Below, in pieces: positions 15,797-24,180 of a stretch of 39,318 bases of DNA (its first letter is position 1; the number at the start of each line of letters is the position of its first letter). The position numbers and the translations under genes are program-made. Origin of the DNA: a virus; IMG/VR virus record IMGVR_UViG_3300038563_000001, positions 1 to 39,318 of that record; one strand, written 5' to 3'. The notes beneath the pieces are model-generated. The model was not told the origin of the DNA. It was given only the letters and a program-made list of their open reading frames with translations, and did not search any database.

Positions 15797-17034
15797 TAGT
15801 TGATCCTCCGCACGGCGCCAGGAGGTGGCGCGCCGGTATCATTCTCAATACCCTGCGCATTCTTTTGCAGTGTGAAAGTAGAACCGTATTTGGAGTTCAA
15901 TTTATCCATGGAAGAAGGAAGGAATTCATTCAGGCGATTCAACTCCTTGATCAGCTGATCTTCATCTTGGTATCGGTCGAGATTGCCGGCCAGTCGACGA
16001 AGAAATTCGATGTCTTTGTCAGACATTGGGCCTTTTAGTTTGTCAAGATTCGATGCCGCGAGACTATCTCGCAATTGATCCAGCTTGCCAGCGGTCGAGC
16101 GCGCTTTAGTGCCGGGTATCGCGCCGCGAATACCGAGTGTGCCGCTTGCAGCCCGCAAAGAATCTTCATCACCAAGGATTTCGCCAAGCAGAGAACTAAT
16201 TCCATTAATTGCATTCGCGCCAGTCTCCGCTTCGTCAGCCTTCGCTCTGACAGCAGTGTCACGAGCCGTGACCTTGTCTTGAATCTTCAGATTAAGATCT
16301 TGCTGCTTTAGGTTATTGGCTTCACTGGCGATACCATTCCTTTGTCTCATAGATTCGGCATTCATGGCTGCAATCTGAGAATTCAGTTTTGCAATATTGA
16401 CATCTTGACCAATCTTCCAAATATCCATCCCCTTTTTTTCGAGATCTTTGGCGGCATTGGATTCAGCATATTTTGCATCAACTCCGGCTTTCTGTGCTTT
16501 GGATTCAGCAAGAGACAGTTCCGCCGGGGCCTTGGCTGCTGACCTTTGCTCGCTCGCGATCTTGCTCCAACCATCAGGATTCAATGCGGACATGGTGAGC
16601 GCCAAGCCGGCGCCAGCGCCGCGGGGATCTTGCTGAATGGATTGCTTAAGGCTCACAAGATCCTTTGTATCCTGGCCCGAGTTCTCAGCAGCTTTGATGC
16701 GTTCGTCAAGGATTCCCAAAGCAATCTCAGGCCGACCATTTTGGATAGCGCTATAAGCCTGTGTGCCCGACTTGAAGATGTCTTCCTTCTGGCCCTTGTC
16801 ATAGATGTCGAAGCTGGCCGATAAAGCCTTCTGAGACTCCGGGTATTTAGCAATCATCGCCGACGCAGAAGATGCCGTAGGATTTTGCAAATAATTCTGA
16901 AGATCGGCACTATACATCGCGGCTTTATTTTGCGCGGCTTGTTGGGCGCCGAGCTGTTGCCCAGCAGCAATACCACCAAGAAGAGAGCCCGCGATATTTG
17001 GCTGCGGAATGCTGTAATCATTTGGGCCTGCCAT
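15796..17034 (-). CDS. gp20-like ejection protein, 412 aa
   Basis: Ala/Gln-rich, mostly helical protein beginning with a region SLLGGIAAGQQLGAQQAAQN and containing long coiled-coil-like helices. It occupies the P22 gene 20 position between gp7- and gp16-like genes; P22 gp20 is of similar size (471 residues). Role by synteny: an internal virion protein delivered with the DNA. It ends with a Pro-rich tail (GAPPPGAVRRIN). Gene order and composition support it; no enzymatic motif is seen. Confidence 0.78.
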   Translation of the reverse strand: MAGPNDYSIPQPNIAGSLLGGIAAGQQLGAQQAAQNKAAMYSADLQNYLQNPTASSASAMIAKYPESQKALSASFDIYDKGQKEDIFKSGTQAYSAIQNGRPEIALGILDERIKAAENSGQDTKDLVSLKQSIQQDPRGAGAGLALTMSALNPDGWSKIASEQRSAAKAPAELSLAESKAQKAGVDAKYAESNAAKDLEKKGMDIWKIGQDVNIAKLNSQIAAMNAESMRQRNGIASEANNLKQQDLNLKIQDKVTARDTAVRAKADEAETGANAINGISSLLGEILGDEDSLRAASGTLGIRGAIPGTKARSTAGKLDQLRDSLAASNLDKLKGPMSDKDIEFLRRLAGNLDRYQDEDQLIKELNRLNEFLPSSMDKLNSKYGSTFTLQKNAQGIENDTGAPPPGAVRRIN

Positions 17035-17045
17035 TTCATTTCTCC

Positions 17046-17705
17046 TCAGAAGCCAAAGGCGCCTTTGTATTGATTGGCGCCACCAGTGGCTCCTAGATAG
17101 GTACCGCCGATTCCTACAAGATTGTTCAGCAATTGATTGTTGGCAGCTTGTTGTCCTAACTGCCCACCAGCAATGGCTTGTCCTTGTTGCCCGAGAAGAT
17201 TCCCGATGCTATTAGCAGATTGCATGCCAGCGTTACCAGTCTGCGCCGCCGAATTCTGGCCGAGCGATGTGATACCGCCGAGATTCTGATATTGCTGTTG
17301 GACTAGCTGATTCAGCAATTGAGGTCTGAACTGCGCAAGCGCGCCCTGAGTATTTCCGCCGCGAAGACCACCAGTAGCAGAAGCATTTTGCAGAATGGCA
17401 TTCTCGCCTTGCTTTGCAGTGGCCTGAAAATATGGCGACTGTTCAATTCCAGAGATTGCGGTTTGCTGCGCTTGAGCACCATTGAGCCCAAGGATGTTCT
17501 GTTGGGCAGCTAAAGAACCAGTGCCAGCCTGATTGTATGGCGATAAAAGTTCAACCATTTTATCGAATTGTCGTTGTTGTTCTTCAATCCCAGCCTGAGA
17601 TGCTTCCGATTGTGCATTAGCAGCTTTGCTTGCTGCCTTTGCATTCTTATTGGCGCTATAGATCGAGGCGCCTACAGCCACCGCTGCCACTGCTGCTGCT
17701 GGCAT
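17046..17705 (-). CDS. gp7-like ejection protein, 219 aa
   Basis: Begins with AAAVAAVAVGASIYSANKNA, a hydrophobic N-terminus like those of P22-group gp7 proteins, followed by Gln/Ala/Gly/Asn-rich low-complexity sequence (AIAGGQLGQQAANNQLLNNL). P22 gp7 is 229 residues. The gene has an AGGAG ribosome binding site inside the end of the gp14-like gene. Expected role: the smallest ejection protein, thought to form the outermost part of the DNA conduit. Confidence 0.8.
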   Translation of the reverse strand: MPAAAVAAVAVGASIYSANKNAKAASKAANAQSEASQAGIEEQQRQFDKMVELLSPYNQAGTGSLAAQQNILGLNGAQAQQTAISGIEQSPYFQATAKQGENAILQNASATGGLRGGNTQGALAQFRPQLLNQLVQQQYQNLGGITSLGQNSAAQTGNAGMQSANSIGNLLGQQGQAIAGGQLGQQAANNQLLNNLVGIGGTYLGATGGANQYKGAFGF

Positions 17706-17707
17706 GA

Positions 17708-18166
17708 TTACTCCTTGCTGATTCCCAGCATGATTTGGTCGAGAGCTTCACCGTTCTTCAGGAAGCTTCGAGGATTAAGGCCGAATTCAGTCATACCGAC
17801 CGATGCAGCCAATCGCTTTGCGAGAACATTCCCGGTCGGAACATTTGTGATAAGCCGCTGGCATTGGGTTTCGCTGAAGATCCAGGAAACACACTCAAGC
17901 GCAAAGACTGATGCATTCCCCCAAGCACTAGGCAGAAGACATGTATGCACTTCCCAACAAATGGAGTTGTGCGGATGCAACATGAACAGGCCGTAAAATT
18001 GGCCGGATTCAAACATGCCGAGATAGATAACCGAATCAGAAATGATCGGTTCAAATCCCTCAGGAGATCCAGCGCCATCATCAGACACGCTCGGCCATAT
18101 GCGCGGATGCCGAATAGTCTCCGCGATCAGTTCAATATCATCGATTGGCTTTGCTATAACGGCCAC
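17708..18166 (-). CDS. gp14-like/GNAT-related protein (DUF2824-like), 152 aa
   Basis: Resembles the P22 gp14 group, small proteins of the acetyltransferase (GNAT)-like fold that precede the ejection genes. Recognisable parts are AETIRHPRIWPSVSDDGAG near the N-terminus, VHTCLLPSAWGNASVFALEC and NVPTGNVLAKRLAASVGM, the last matching the acetyl-CoA-binding helix region of the fold. Whether it is catalytic is unknown. It lies directly upstream of the gp7-like gene, as in P22. Confidence 0.8.
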   Translation of the reverse strand: MAVIAKPIDDIELIAETIRHPRIWPSVSDDGAGSPEGFEPIISDSVIYLGMFESGQFYGLFMLHPHNSICWEVHTCLLPSAWGNASVFALECVSWIFSETQCQRLITNVPTGNVLAKRLAASVGMTEFGLNPRSFLKNGEALDQIMLGISKE

Positions 18167-18242
18167 AACATCTCTCCATTTCTGGGGTTGTGAGCCGCTG
18201 GGCGCCCTGATTTCTCAGCTGAAATTTAGCATATTGCGAAGT

Positions 18243-18578
18243 TTATACGATTTCTCTGCCTGATACCCGTAAAGTCAGTGATGTTGCTGCGCCAGCAATG
18301 GTAGACAGGAAATCACCAGCTAATAGAACTTGTCCTACTAATTCAGGCAGTGAATAGGTTTCTTTTGGCGCGATCGATCGTAGATTGACCACCAAGTTAG
18401 CCGCTCCTGCCGCTCCCGCCGACGTGACCACGTTCGCGCTGAATGTAACGTTGCCCGCTGTCGTGTTGGTAATCGTCGCTTTATCGATAATCGTCGTGCA
18501 GTTCACCGCGGTGTACTGCGTTGTTTGTGCGCTTTCTGCTTGCTTCGATGGTACTAAGGTTTTCACCTGAACAGTCAT
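18243..18578 (-). CDS. Hypothetical virion-type beta protein, 111 aa
   Basis: Rich in Thr, Ala, Val and Ser with alternating strand pattern (ATITNTTAGNVTFSANVVTS, TSLTLRVSGREIV), suggesting a small beta-sandwich. GGAGC precedes the ATG. It lies between the needle-position protein and the gp14-like gene, inside the virion block, so it is probably a minor structural or tail component. No family recognised with certainty. Confidence 0.65.
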   Translation of the reverse strand: MTVQVKTLVPSKQAESAQTTQYTAVNCTTIIDKATITNTTAGNVTFSANVVTSAGAAGAANLVVNLRSIAPKETYSLPELVGQVLLAGDFLSTIAGAATSLTLRVSGREIV

Positions 18579-18652
18579 TATCTATGCTCCTGGTTGATTC
18601 ATGGCTAGCAAGATTGTAGCATCGTCATGCAGCTTACCTTTCTGCCAAGAGA

Positions 18653-18672
18653 GTGCATCACGAAGGATGCAC
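18653..18672 (-). other. Intergenic RNA hairpin
   Basis: Perfect 7-bp arms GTGCATC/GATGCAC around a 6-base loop in the 111-base gap after the 463-aa protein. There is no T-run, so a processing or pausing site is more likely than a terminator. Confidence 0.4.
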
Positions 18673-18689
18673 GATTTAGAGAATCTATC

Positions 18690-20081
18690 TCACTGCTGCT
18701 CTTGATTGACTGTCAGTATCGCAGCGGGTGCGGCGGGGGCAAAGGCCGTCGCTGCAATCGAGTCAACCGTCATGTTCGTGCTATCGCTAGCGAAAAAAAT
18801 CTCGATGTAATCCCCGGCAGCCAGCGAAAAAAACAAACTTCTGGATGGAGTTCGAATTGCGGTGCCGCTATCAAGCGATGTGATCAATGAACTATTCGTC
18901 ACGTCGACGCCATTCTTCCTGAACCAGATCCATACGTTCTTAACACTGGCACTACCGGACGTAAGCTGCAGCGATACGCTGAATTTATACAAGCCTGCAT
19001 TGGCTGCAACTATGCGCGATGCTGGCGCGCCAATCGATACCCCATTGGCGATAGGTGCACTATCCCACAACAAAGCCTGAGCGGTGTTTGCCGCCGAAGG
19101 AACCTGATCTGTTGTCTTGATGAACTGGCCGTAAAACAACTGCTGCTCAATGGTCGGCCTGACTGCGATAATCCCCGTCGTCGCGTTCACAGTAAGAACC
19201 TGAGCAATTGGCATGCTCAGATTCGGCGCAGTTGGCTTTACGTTGGTGAATCCGCCTGCGACTGTTGGAGACACATACAGGATCTGACCGGCGATCCATA
19301 CTTGGCCGAATGGAGTACCGCTCGTGTCGAGATCATGAACGCGCCCCCAGACCGTGATACGCCCATTCGCGCCATTAGGAATGTCTTGAGTGGATACGCC
19401 CACAATCGTGATAGGAGAAAGCGTTCCATTAGCCGTGAACAGGACATAAGAGTTCGTCGCCGGGTTGATCCCGAGACATGAACCATTAGGAATGGTCGAC
19501 CCGGTATTGTTCAGAATGCGCCCATAAAGTTCCTGGCCCATCTGCTGTGTCACGCCGTCGCTGTGATGCAGGTTCAGAGTATCGTCAGCATTATTCCATT
19601 CCATACGTGCAGTTTGTGCAAATACGGCCGGGTTTTGATCCCAGTCGATGTAATCCACGGGGAACGAGCGCGGCATCACGAATGCCGGACGGCTGATATC
19701 AACTTCCAATGATCGGGACAGGGCATGAACCAACGAGATCGCGTTATTCGCCTTGGCGTCAACAGTGCCGAGATGTTCATTGATGATCTGCACAAGGCGC
19801 TCAACGAACTCGACACGAGACGAATCCGGCAATGGGGCGCCAATGACTTGATCCAGATCATCACGGAGACTGTTCAGTGCATCAATTGCGGCTATGGCTC
19901 GGCTATCCGCTGAGCCGATCTCAATCGACAGTTCTTCGATCAGCCTGAAAATTAGATCAAAATTCGTCGGATCCGTCACAAGTACGGCCTGAAACAATTT
20001 CTCGAAACGCCGGATCGTATCGTTATCCGGCAGAAACTTGGCCAAGCTGTCGCGGCTGATTAGGAATCTTTCATTCGCCAT
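18690..20081 (-). CDS. Protein in the tail-needle position with a C1q/TNF-like C-terminal region, 463 aa
   Basis: In P22 the gene between 10 and 14 encodes the tail needle gp26. Here that slot holds a larger protein. Residues 1-130 are helical (KFLPDNDTIRRFEKLFQAVL). The middle (about 150-300) is beta-rich. The last about 110 residues (AANAGLYKFSVSLQLTSG, then VKNVWIWFRKNGVDVTN) have the pattern of a C1q/TNF-like jelly roll, comparable to the knob some needles carry. It may plug the portal and penetrate the envelope, or be an additional fibre. No long trimeric coiled coil is evident, so the needle call is uncertain. Confidence 0.6.
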   Translation of the reverse strand: MANERFLISRDSLAKFLPDNDTIRRFEKLFQAVLVTDPTNFDLIFRLIEELSIEIGSADSRAIAAIDALNSLRDDLDQVIGAPLPDSSRVEFVERLVQIINEHLGTVDAKANNAISLVHALSRSLEVDISRPAFVMPRSFPVDYIDWDQNPAVFAQTARMEWNNADDTLNLHHSDGVTQQMGQELYGRILNNTGSTIPNGSCLGINPATNSYVLFTANGTLSPITIVGVSTQDIPNGANGRITVWGRVHDLDTSGTPFGQVWIAGQILYVSPTVAGGFTNVKPTAPNLSMPIAQVLTVNATTGIIAVRPTIEQQLFYGQFIKTTDQVPSAANTAQALLWDSAPIANGVSIGAPASRIVAANAGLYKFSVSLQLTSGSASVKNVWIWFRKNGVDVTNSSLITSLDSGTAIRTPSRSLFFSLAAGDYIEIFFASDSTNMTVDSIAATAFAPAAPAAILTVNQEQQ

Positions 20082-20083
20082 GA

Positions 20084-21484
20084 TCAGTGCGCCAGCGGCT
20101 CAAGCTGAGCCTCCAATCGAGCGATTGAGATATGGGCATCGCTATTTCCTTTGAAGCGCTGGATGCGCCAGTTACGCATCTTGCCCAGCCGGCGCCAAGC
20201 GATGCGCTTGGTCGTGTTGCCAATGGTGCCGACGCTCGTGAACTTCTCATCGCTCCATGTCTCGCCGTCTAATGAGTAAGAGGTGCTAATAGTCGGATTG
20301 ATGCCATTTGCCACGCGCCCAGTCAGACATACAAGCTCAAGTTCATTAAAGATCGCGCCCTTCCCTTCGTTGTAGATGATGGTCGTCCCGAATTCCCAGC
20401 GGACTCTGTCGCCATACTGAGTCGAGATGCTGTCGTCGAGCGTTCCGATCTTGGTTGTGCTCGGATCGCCGCAATGCCATTTGTCAAAGATCCAGACCAG
20501 ATTGCGCGAGCGGTACTGAGCGAAGTCAGCCATCGAGCTTGTCAGATAGAACCAGATAGGCTCTTGTACCGCTGCTGAGCCCGCCAAGTCGTAAACCATA
20601 GTCCGATCAGGCAAATGGACCCAAAGATGTTGGTGGCCCTTGTCGACGCGCTTCTCAAGCATTGAATTTGAAAGCTGTTCTTCAGTGTAGGTTTCAAGGA
20701 TCTGATCGATCTCGCGGGTTGAGATCTTGGTCGCGTTGGCGTTGGCGCCGATGTAGATCGCCGGAGCCTCACCTCTCCCGCTGCCGAGGAACGCCACGGC
20801 TCCCGAGAACTCGCACGAGCAATAGGTGCCAAGGCTGCCCTTCTGGATCATGGCGCCTTCGATACGCTGGAATGGGAACAGATCGCCGCCGACGTTATCG
20901 AATACCTCGATGGTGTATCGGTTGAGTGCATACACTTCGTTCTGGATCTTCAGCAAGCCATTCACCGGATCTGGATCAGCTTCAGAACTGCCATATTTCA
21001 GTGGATTAACCGCAGTTGGGTCATCCAGATCAGTGACGACAAGAAACGCACCATCGGTCGTCATGAAATAACCATCAATCCAAATTACATCAATGGCTGT
21101 CCCGAGGTCAGGATCTATCACCTGCGTGAGAACCGAGCCTTTCAGATAATACAGGCGCCCTGACGAAGTAATGGCCAACCGGTCAAATGAATAATCGAAT
21201 GACACTTGGTCTTGACCACCCACGTCTCCAATGATGTCAATGACTCCAGCGCTTGAGATGCTGACGAGCTTCGTGCCCATCACCCGGTAATGCGTGCCGT
21301 TCCAGTTGATACAGCCACGATCAGCTCCAGGGCCTTCCGTCAGCTGGACAATTCCATCAGCTGGGTGCAGATAGCCTTTCGAGATCCCATTGTCTTTCGG
21401 GACAGGGACAAGATTTACGGGATATGAACTGCGGAAGTCCGCATCAGCATCCGAATAGGTTCCAGACAATACGGGAATTTGCAT
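20084..21484 (-). CDS. P22 gp10-like tail hub/packaged-DNA stabilisation protein, 466 aa
   Basis: Matches P22 gp10 in length (472) and in sequence style: SGTYSDADADFRSSYPVNLV at the N-terminus, then blade-like repeats such as VIWIDGYFMTTDGAFLVVTD and VYALNRYTIEVFDNVGGDLF, and later KRIAWRRLGKMRNWRIQRFK. It should assemble below gp4 at the portal vertex and provide the docking site for tailspikes. It is separated by three bases from the gene upstream. Confidence 0.9.
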   Translation of the reverse strand: MQIPVLSGTYSDADADFRSSYPVNLVPVPKDNGISKGYLHPADGIVQLTEGPGADRGCINWNGTHYRVMGTKLVSISSAGVIDIIGDVGGQDQVSFDYSFDRLAITSSGRLYYLKGSVLTQVIDPDLGTAIDVIWIDGYFMTTDGAFLVVTDLDDPTAVNPLKYGSSEADPDPVNGLLKIQNEVYALNRYTIEVFDNVGGDLFPFQRIEGAMIQKGSLGTYCSCEFSGAVAFLGSGRGEAPAIYIGANANATKISTREIDQILETYTEEQLSNSMLEKRVDKGHQHLWVHLPDRTMVYDLAGSAAVQEPIWFYLTSSMADFAQYRSRNLVWIFDKWHCGDPSTTKIGTLDDSISTQYGDRVRWEFGTTIIYNEGKGAIFNELELVCLTGRVANGINPTISTSYSLDGETWSDEKFTSVGTIGNTTKRIAWRRLGKMRNWRIQRFKGNSDAHISIARLEAQLEPLAH

Positions 21485-21487
21485 TGA

Positions 21488-21958
21488 TCACCCGATCCTA
21501 TACCACGTCGATGTCTGGAGATCGTACTTCATCCTGAAGAAGTCATCCGCACCAAGCGAAGAAGGCTCACCAGTCACCGCCGTTGCACCGTTGCCATTGA
21601 TGGTGAAGGCCGTAACTTGTTGCGTGCAGTTGACTATGACGTCTTGCTTATCCACAAGGCCGGCCACCGGCGGAAGAGTGATAGCGCCAGTCGCGAAGCC
21701 AGCAGTAGGCGTCAGGATTAAATGGATGTTGCTGCCAGCTGTGATCGAAATGTTGAAGCCAGTGGAAGATGGCGCGGCATATTGCGTTACGTACTCCTGC
21801 ATGCCTGTGGCTAGCGGAAATGTCAGGGACTCCTGCATGTATTCCTGAAGAACGGAAACCGCTACACCACGAGCATCACCCTGGCTCTGTATGTAGACAG
21901 GAACAACGTCGCCAGCGTTTACGGTGTCGGCCCTGGTGAGTTTGTTGATGGTTGTCAT
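21488..21958 (-). CDS. Small virion-block protein, 156 aa
   Basis: A 156-residue beta-rich protein starting MTTINKLTRADTVNAGDVVP with a central LQEYMQESLTFPLATG and ending TSTWYRIG. Similar proteins occur in many podovirus genomes between the gp4- and gp10-like genes or near fibres; function is unknown. The gene lies in the late operon immediately upstream of the gp10-like gene. It resembles but is not clearly homologous to the paralogous pair at 22890-24118, which shares a YRIG-type ending. Confidence 0.65.
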   Translation of the reverse strand: MTTINKLTRADTVNAGDVVPVYIQSQGDARGVAVSVLQEYMQESLTFPLATGMQEYVTQYAAPSSTGFNISITAGSNIHLILTPTAGFATGAITLPPVAGLVDKQDVIVNCTQQVTAFTINGNGATAVTGEPSSLGADDFFRMKYDLQTSTWYRIG

Positions 21959-21967
21959 GTCAGAGCC

Positions 21968-22450
21968 TCAATTGAATTCGATTTCGCTATCAGGACCGGC
22001 CAGAAGGGGATCTTCCGAAGGTCGAATGAATGGACTGTCATTGTTGCGCCATGGTTTATTCCCGGCGCCGGCCGGCAATGTACGCGGAAATTGTTTTTCA
22101 AGCGGCATCGCTGCAATCGAAAGAAGCTGATCGTATGCTTGTTTCGCGAGGAATGACGTGGTCATCGAGACGGTCTTGCCAAAGCTCGGGGCAAGGCGCA
22201 CAGCCAGGCCGCAATAGATCGCTTCATTGGCTGCATCAGTGATGTCAGTCGCATCATCAAGATCTGAATTGCTTGGACTGCTTGGCATTGGCCAGCCGAG
22301 TCGGATGCCCTTCGCATTCCAAGCCGCCATCATCGAATCAAGCTGACGAAGCGCGGTATTCAGTTCTTCTGGTGTCAGATCAAAAATATAGCCCGAGAGT
22401 CCTATCTCGGTGAAGGCCTGATCAATATAATCGCGCTTCGACAGTCCCAT
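21968..22450 (-). CDS. P22 gp4-like head-completion/tail accessory factor, 160 aa
   Basis: Helical protein of normal family length (P22 gp4 is 166). Family-like parts are YIDQAFTEIGLSGYIFDLTP, LDSMMAAWNAKGIRLGWPMP, YCGLAVRLAPSFGKTVSM and FPRTLPAGAGNKPWRN. It should bind the portal ring after packaging and recruit the gp10-like hub. P22 gp4 also has reported muramidase activity; nothing here shows whether that is conserved. Confidence 0.88.
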   Translation of the reverse strand: MGLSKRDYIDQAFTEIGLSGYIFDLTPEELNTALRQLDSMMAAWNAKGIRLGWPMPSSPSNSDLDDATDITDAANEAIYCGLAVRLAPSFGKTVSMTTSFLAKQAYDQLLSIAAMPLEKQFPRTLPAGAGNKPWRNNDSPFIRPSEDPLLAGPDSEIEFN

Positions 22451-22452
22451 GA

Positions 22453-22740
22453 TTATTCCTCTTCGCTCAGCGCGTTTTCGATCAGCTCAGCCAGACGGCG
22501 ATCAGTAGTACGACCGTCGAACTTGATGGCAAGCTCAACAGCTTTGATTTCAAGTTCTCCCCGAGTTGGAACAGAATCATCTTCATGTTCGTCGGCGATG
22601 GCTTCTGGCAGCGTGCGGAACCAGCCGTCAGAGAGCGCTTGCTCAAGCGCAGCATCATCGGCAATACCTTGATAGGCATAGGTGCCGGTCGATGCGTAGT
22701 GCGCGCCTGGCGTGCGATAAACGATGGTTGGGAAGCTCAT
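22453..22740 (-). CDS. Hypothetical late protein, 95 aa
   Basis: Begins with [20 protein letters not shown], then an acidic, helical C-terminus ([16 protein letters not shown]). Similar short proteins with an N-terminal YRTPG-type motif occur beside head genes in other podoviruses, but without a function I can name. It overlaps the upstream micro-gene by ATGA and precedes the gp4-like gene by two bases. Confidence 0.65.
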   Translation of the reverse strand: MSFPTIVYRTPGAHYASTGTYAYQGIADDAALEQALSDGWFRTLPEAIADEHEDDSVPTRGELEIKAVELAIKFDGRTTDRRLAELIENALSEEE

Positions 22741-22886
22741 TGGGATTCCTTCTTTTTCTTCGGCTTGGATTTGCCTGCTGAGTTCAGGGCAATCGCGATT
22801 GCTTGGGCCTGTGGCTTCCCAGCAGCGATTTCCTTGCGGATATTCTCGCTAACTACCTTTTTGCTCTTGCCTTTCTTCAGTGGCAT
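22737..22886 (-). CDS. Small Lys-rich protein, 49 aa
   Basis: Begins [20 protein letters not shown], continues with an Ala-rich helix ([17 protein letters not shown]) and ends in a Lys cluster. This matches the small basic DUF6496-like proteins encoded near phage head genes, in which a KKGxS start and a QAVAIAL-type helix are typical. Probably nucleic-acid-associated. The stop overlaps the next ATG (ATGA). Confidence 0.75.
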   Translation of the reverse strand: MPLKKGKSKKVVSENIRKEIAAGKPQAQAIAIALNSAGKSKPKKKKESQ

Positions 22887-22889
22887 ATC

Positions 22890-23471
22890 TCACCCGATTC
22901 TGTATGTGACGAAAGTGTTAGCCGCAGTCTTTCTGGTCCTGAAGATTCCGGCGTCATTGCCACCGATTGTGGCACTCCCAACGATTGTATGGCCAGATGC
23001 TGCTGCGATTGTGAAGCCGCCTAAGCCCTGCGTGGCCACATGCCAGTCGAATGATGCATCCATACGGAAATCACTCATGGCATCAACTATTGTGCCTGTC
23101 GGAAGCGTACCAGTAACGCCAAGCAATGAATTTGAAGTGATAATCCCTTGAGCCATTGAAGCAATTCGGATCCCTGCATTGGCATCAATTGCCGTGGGCG
23201 CTCTTTGAATTCGTTCGGCTATTAATTGAGAAAGTACCGGAGAGACTGCCACCGAATATATGGCTGGCAATGAGCCGGTATCAATATAAATCGTTGACTC
23301 AGAGGCGAATGGACCGAATGTTTGTTGGGTCGAGGTCACGGTGCCTAGAAGTGTCTTAGTCCCGGCAACATTTTGGGAAACAACTGCCGAATCTTGAGTA
23401 AAGACAGTAATGCTCTGTGTTGCTGGAACAGTGGTCGTCTCGCTTGACATAGCCATAACAATGCGCGGCAT
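22890..23471 (-). CDS. Virion-type protein, paralogue of the gene upstream, 193 aa
   Basis: Second copy of a tandem duplication with 23519-24118. Shared elements in order are an N-terminal T..VPA..S..V.T.DSA, a central FGPF segment, GTLPTG, then FDW and HTIVGSA, and the ending TFVTYRIG. AAGGAG precedes the ATG. It is Ser/Thr/Ala-rich, probably all-beta. Located between coat and gp4-like genes, it may decorate the capsid, although P22 has no equivalent gene here. Confidence 0.75.
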   Translation of the reverse strand: MPRIVMAMSSETTTVPATQSITVFTQDSAVVSQNVAGTKTLLGTVTSTQQTFGPFASESTIYIDTGSLPAIYSVAVSPVLSQLIAERIQRAPTAIDANAGIRIASMAQGIITSNSLLGVTGTLPTGTIVDAMSDFRMDASFDWHVATQGLGGFTIAAASGHTIVGSATIGGNDAGIFRTRKTAANTFVTYRIG

Positions 23472-23489
23472 GGCTAACTCCTTGGATGG

Positions 23490-23513
23490 TCAGGGCGGCG
23501 TGAACCGCCCTGA
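23490..23513 (-). other. Hairpin between the two paralogues
   Basis: Arms TCAGGGCGG (23490-23498) and CCGCCCTGA (23505-23513) pair perfectly over 9 bp with a 6-base loop in the 47-base gap. No T-run follows on the minus strand. It could adjust mRNA stability between the two paralogue cistrons. Confidence 0.5.
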
Positions 23514-23518
23514 GCCGA

Positions 23519-24118
23519 TTAGGACAGACGATAGGTGATGAAGGTGCCAGCGGCAGTCTTCACAGTACGGAACCAGCCAGAAGTGACGGTAGCCACGACC
23601 GCAGTACCAACGATCGTATGGTTTGCAGCAGCAGTGACCGTGAATGCGTTCGCACCAGTCGCGATGACCGACCAATCAAACGCATCAAGCACGGCCAGAG
23701 TCGAAGCAGCATCCAGCACAGCGCCAGTCGGCAATGTACCAGCAACAGCGGCGCCAGTGGTCGATGTAAGAATGCCACCCAGAATCGCAGCCGAAGTAAT
23801 AGCGCCGGTGGCATTCAAGGCTACAGGCGTTGGCTGGATCTGATATGACTGGTTTTCAGTAATTGCCGGGGCAGTACCGACCGAATAGAAGGTGCTATCC
23901 GCGCTACTACTAATTTCTAGAGTGGTTGCATTGGTGAATGGCCCGAACGTAGCAGTCACGCCGCCCAGCGCATAACCGATGATGCCAAAGGATGGCGGCT
24001 GATTCGGAGTGACTACCAGTTGCTTGATGGTTGCTGAGTCGCGAGTCCAAACGGCAACGCTGCCCGAAGCCGGTACGCTAACGGTTGCTGTGCCTTGGTT
24101 GTAAATGATGCTCGACAT
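23519..24118 (-). CDS. Virion-type protein, first paralogue after the coat gene, 199 aa
   Basis: Starts MSSIIYNQGTATVSVPASGS; shares with the downstream gene the FGPF motif, GTLPTG, FDW, NHTIVGTA and a TFITYRLS ending. It lies directly after the major coat gene behind a partial terminator, a usual place for abundant accessory head proteins. All-beta composition with many Thr/Ala/Val. A capsid decoration or head-fibre role is inference from position. Confidence 0.78.
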   Translation of the reverse strand: MSSIIYNQGTATVSVPASGSVAVWTRDSATIKQLVVTPNQPPSFGIIGYALGGVTATFGPFTNATTLEISSSADSTFYSVGTAPAITENQSYQIQPTPVALNATGAITSAAILGGILTSTTGAAVAGTLPTGAVLDAASTLAVLDAFDWSVIATGANAFTVTAAANHTIVGTAVVATVTSGWFRTVKTAAGTFITYRLS

Positions 24119-24152
24119 GATGATAAACCTCTGAATTCTGGAGTTAAGACAA

Positions 24153-24168
24153 AGGCCCCGAAGGGCCT
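24153..24168 (-). terminator. Partial terminator after the coat gene
   Basis: Arms AGGCCC/GGGCCT close a 4-base TTCG loop (minus-strand reading), a very stable tetraloop, followed by TTTGTCTT. The weak T-run suggests partial termination, which would let coat mRNA accumulate above downstream messages. Confidence 0.55.
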
Positions 24169-24180
24169 AAATCGTTTCGA

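Noticed and set aside
22585-23151. 188-codon plus-strand frame opposite small head genes
   Set aside because: Crosses several certain minus-strand genes, with no motif; treated as antisense noise.
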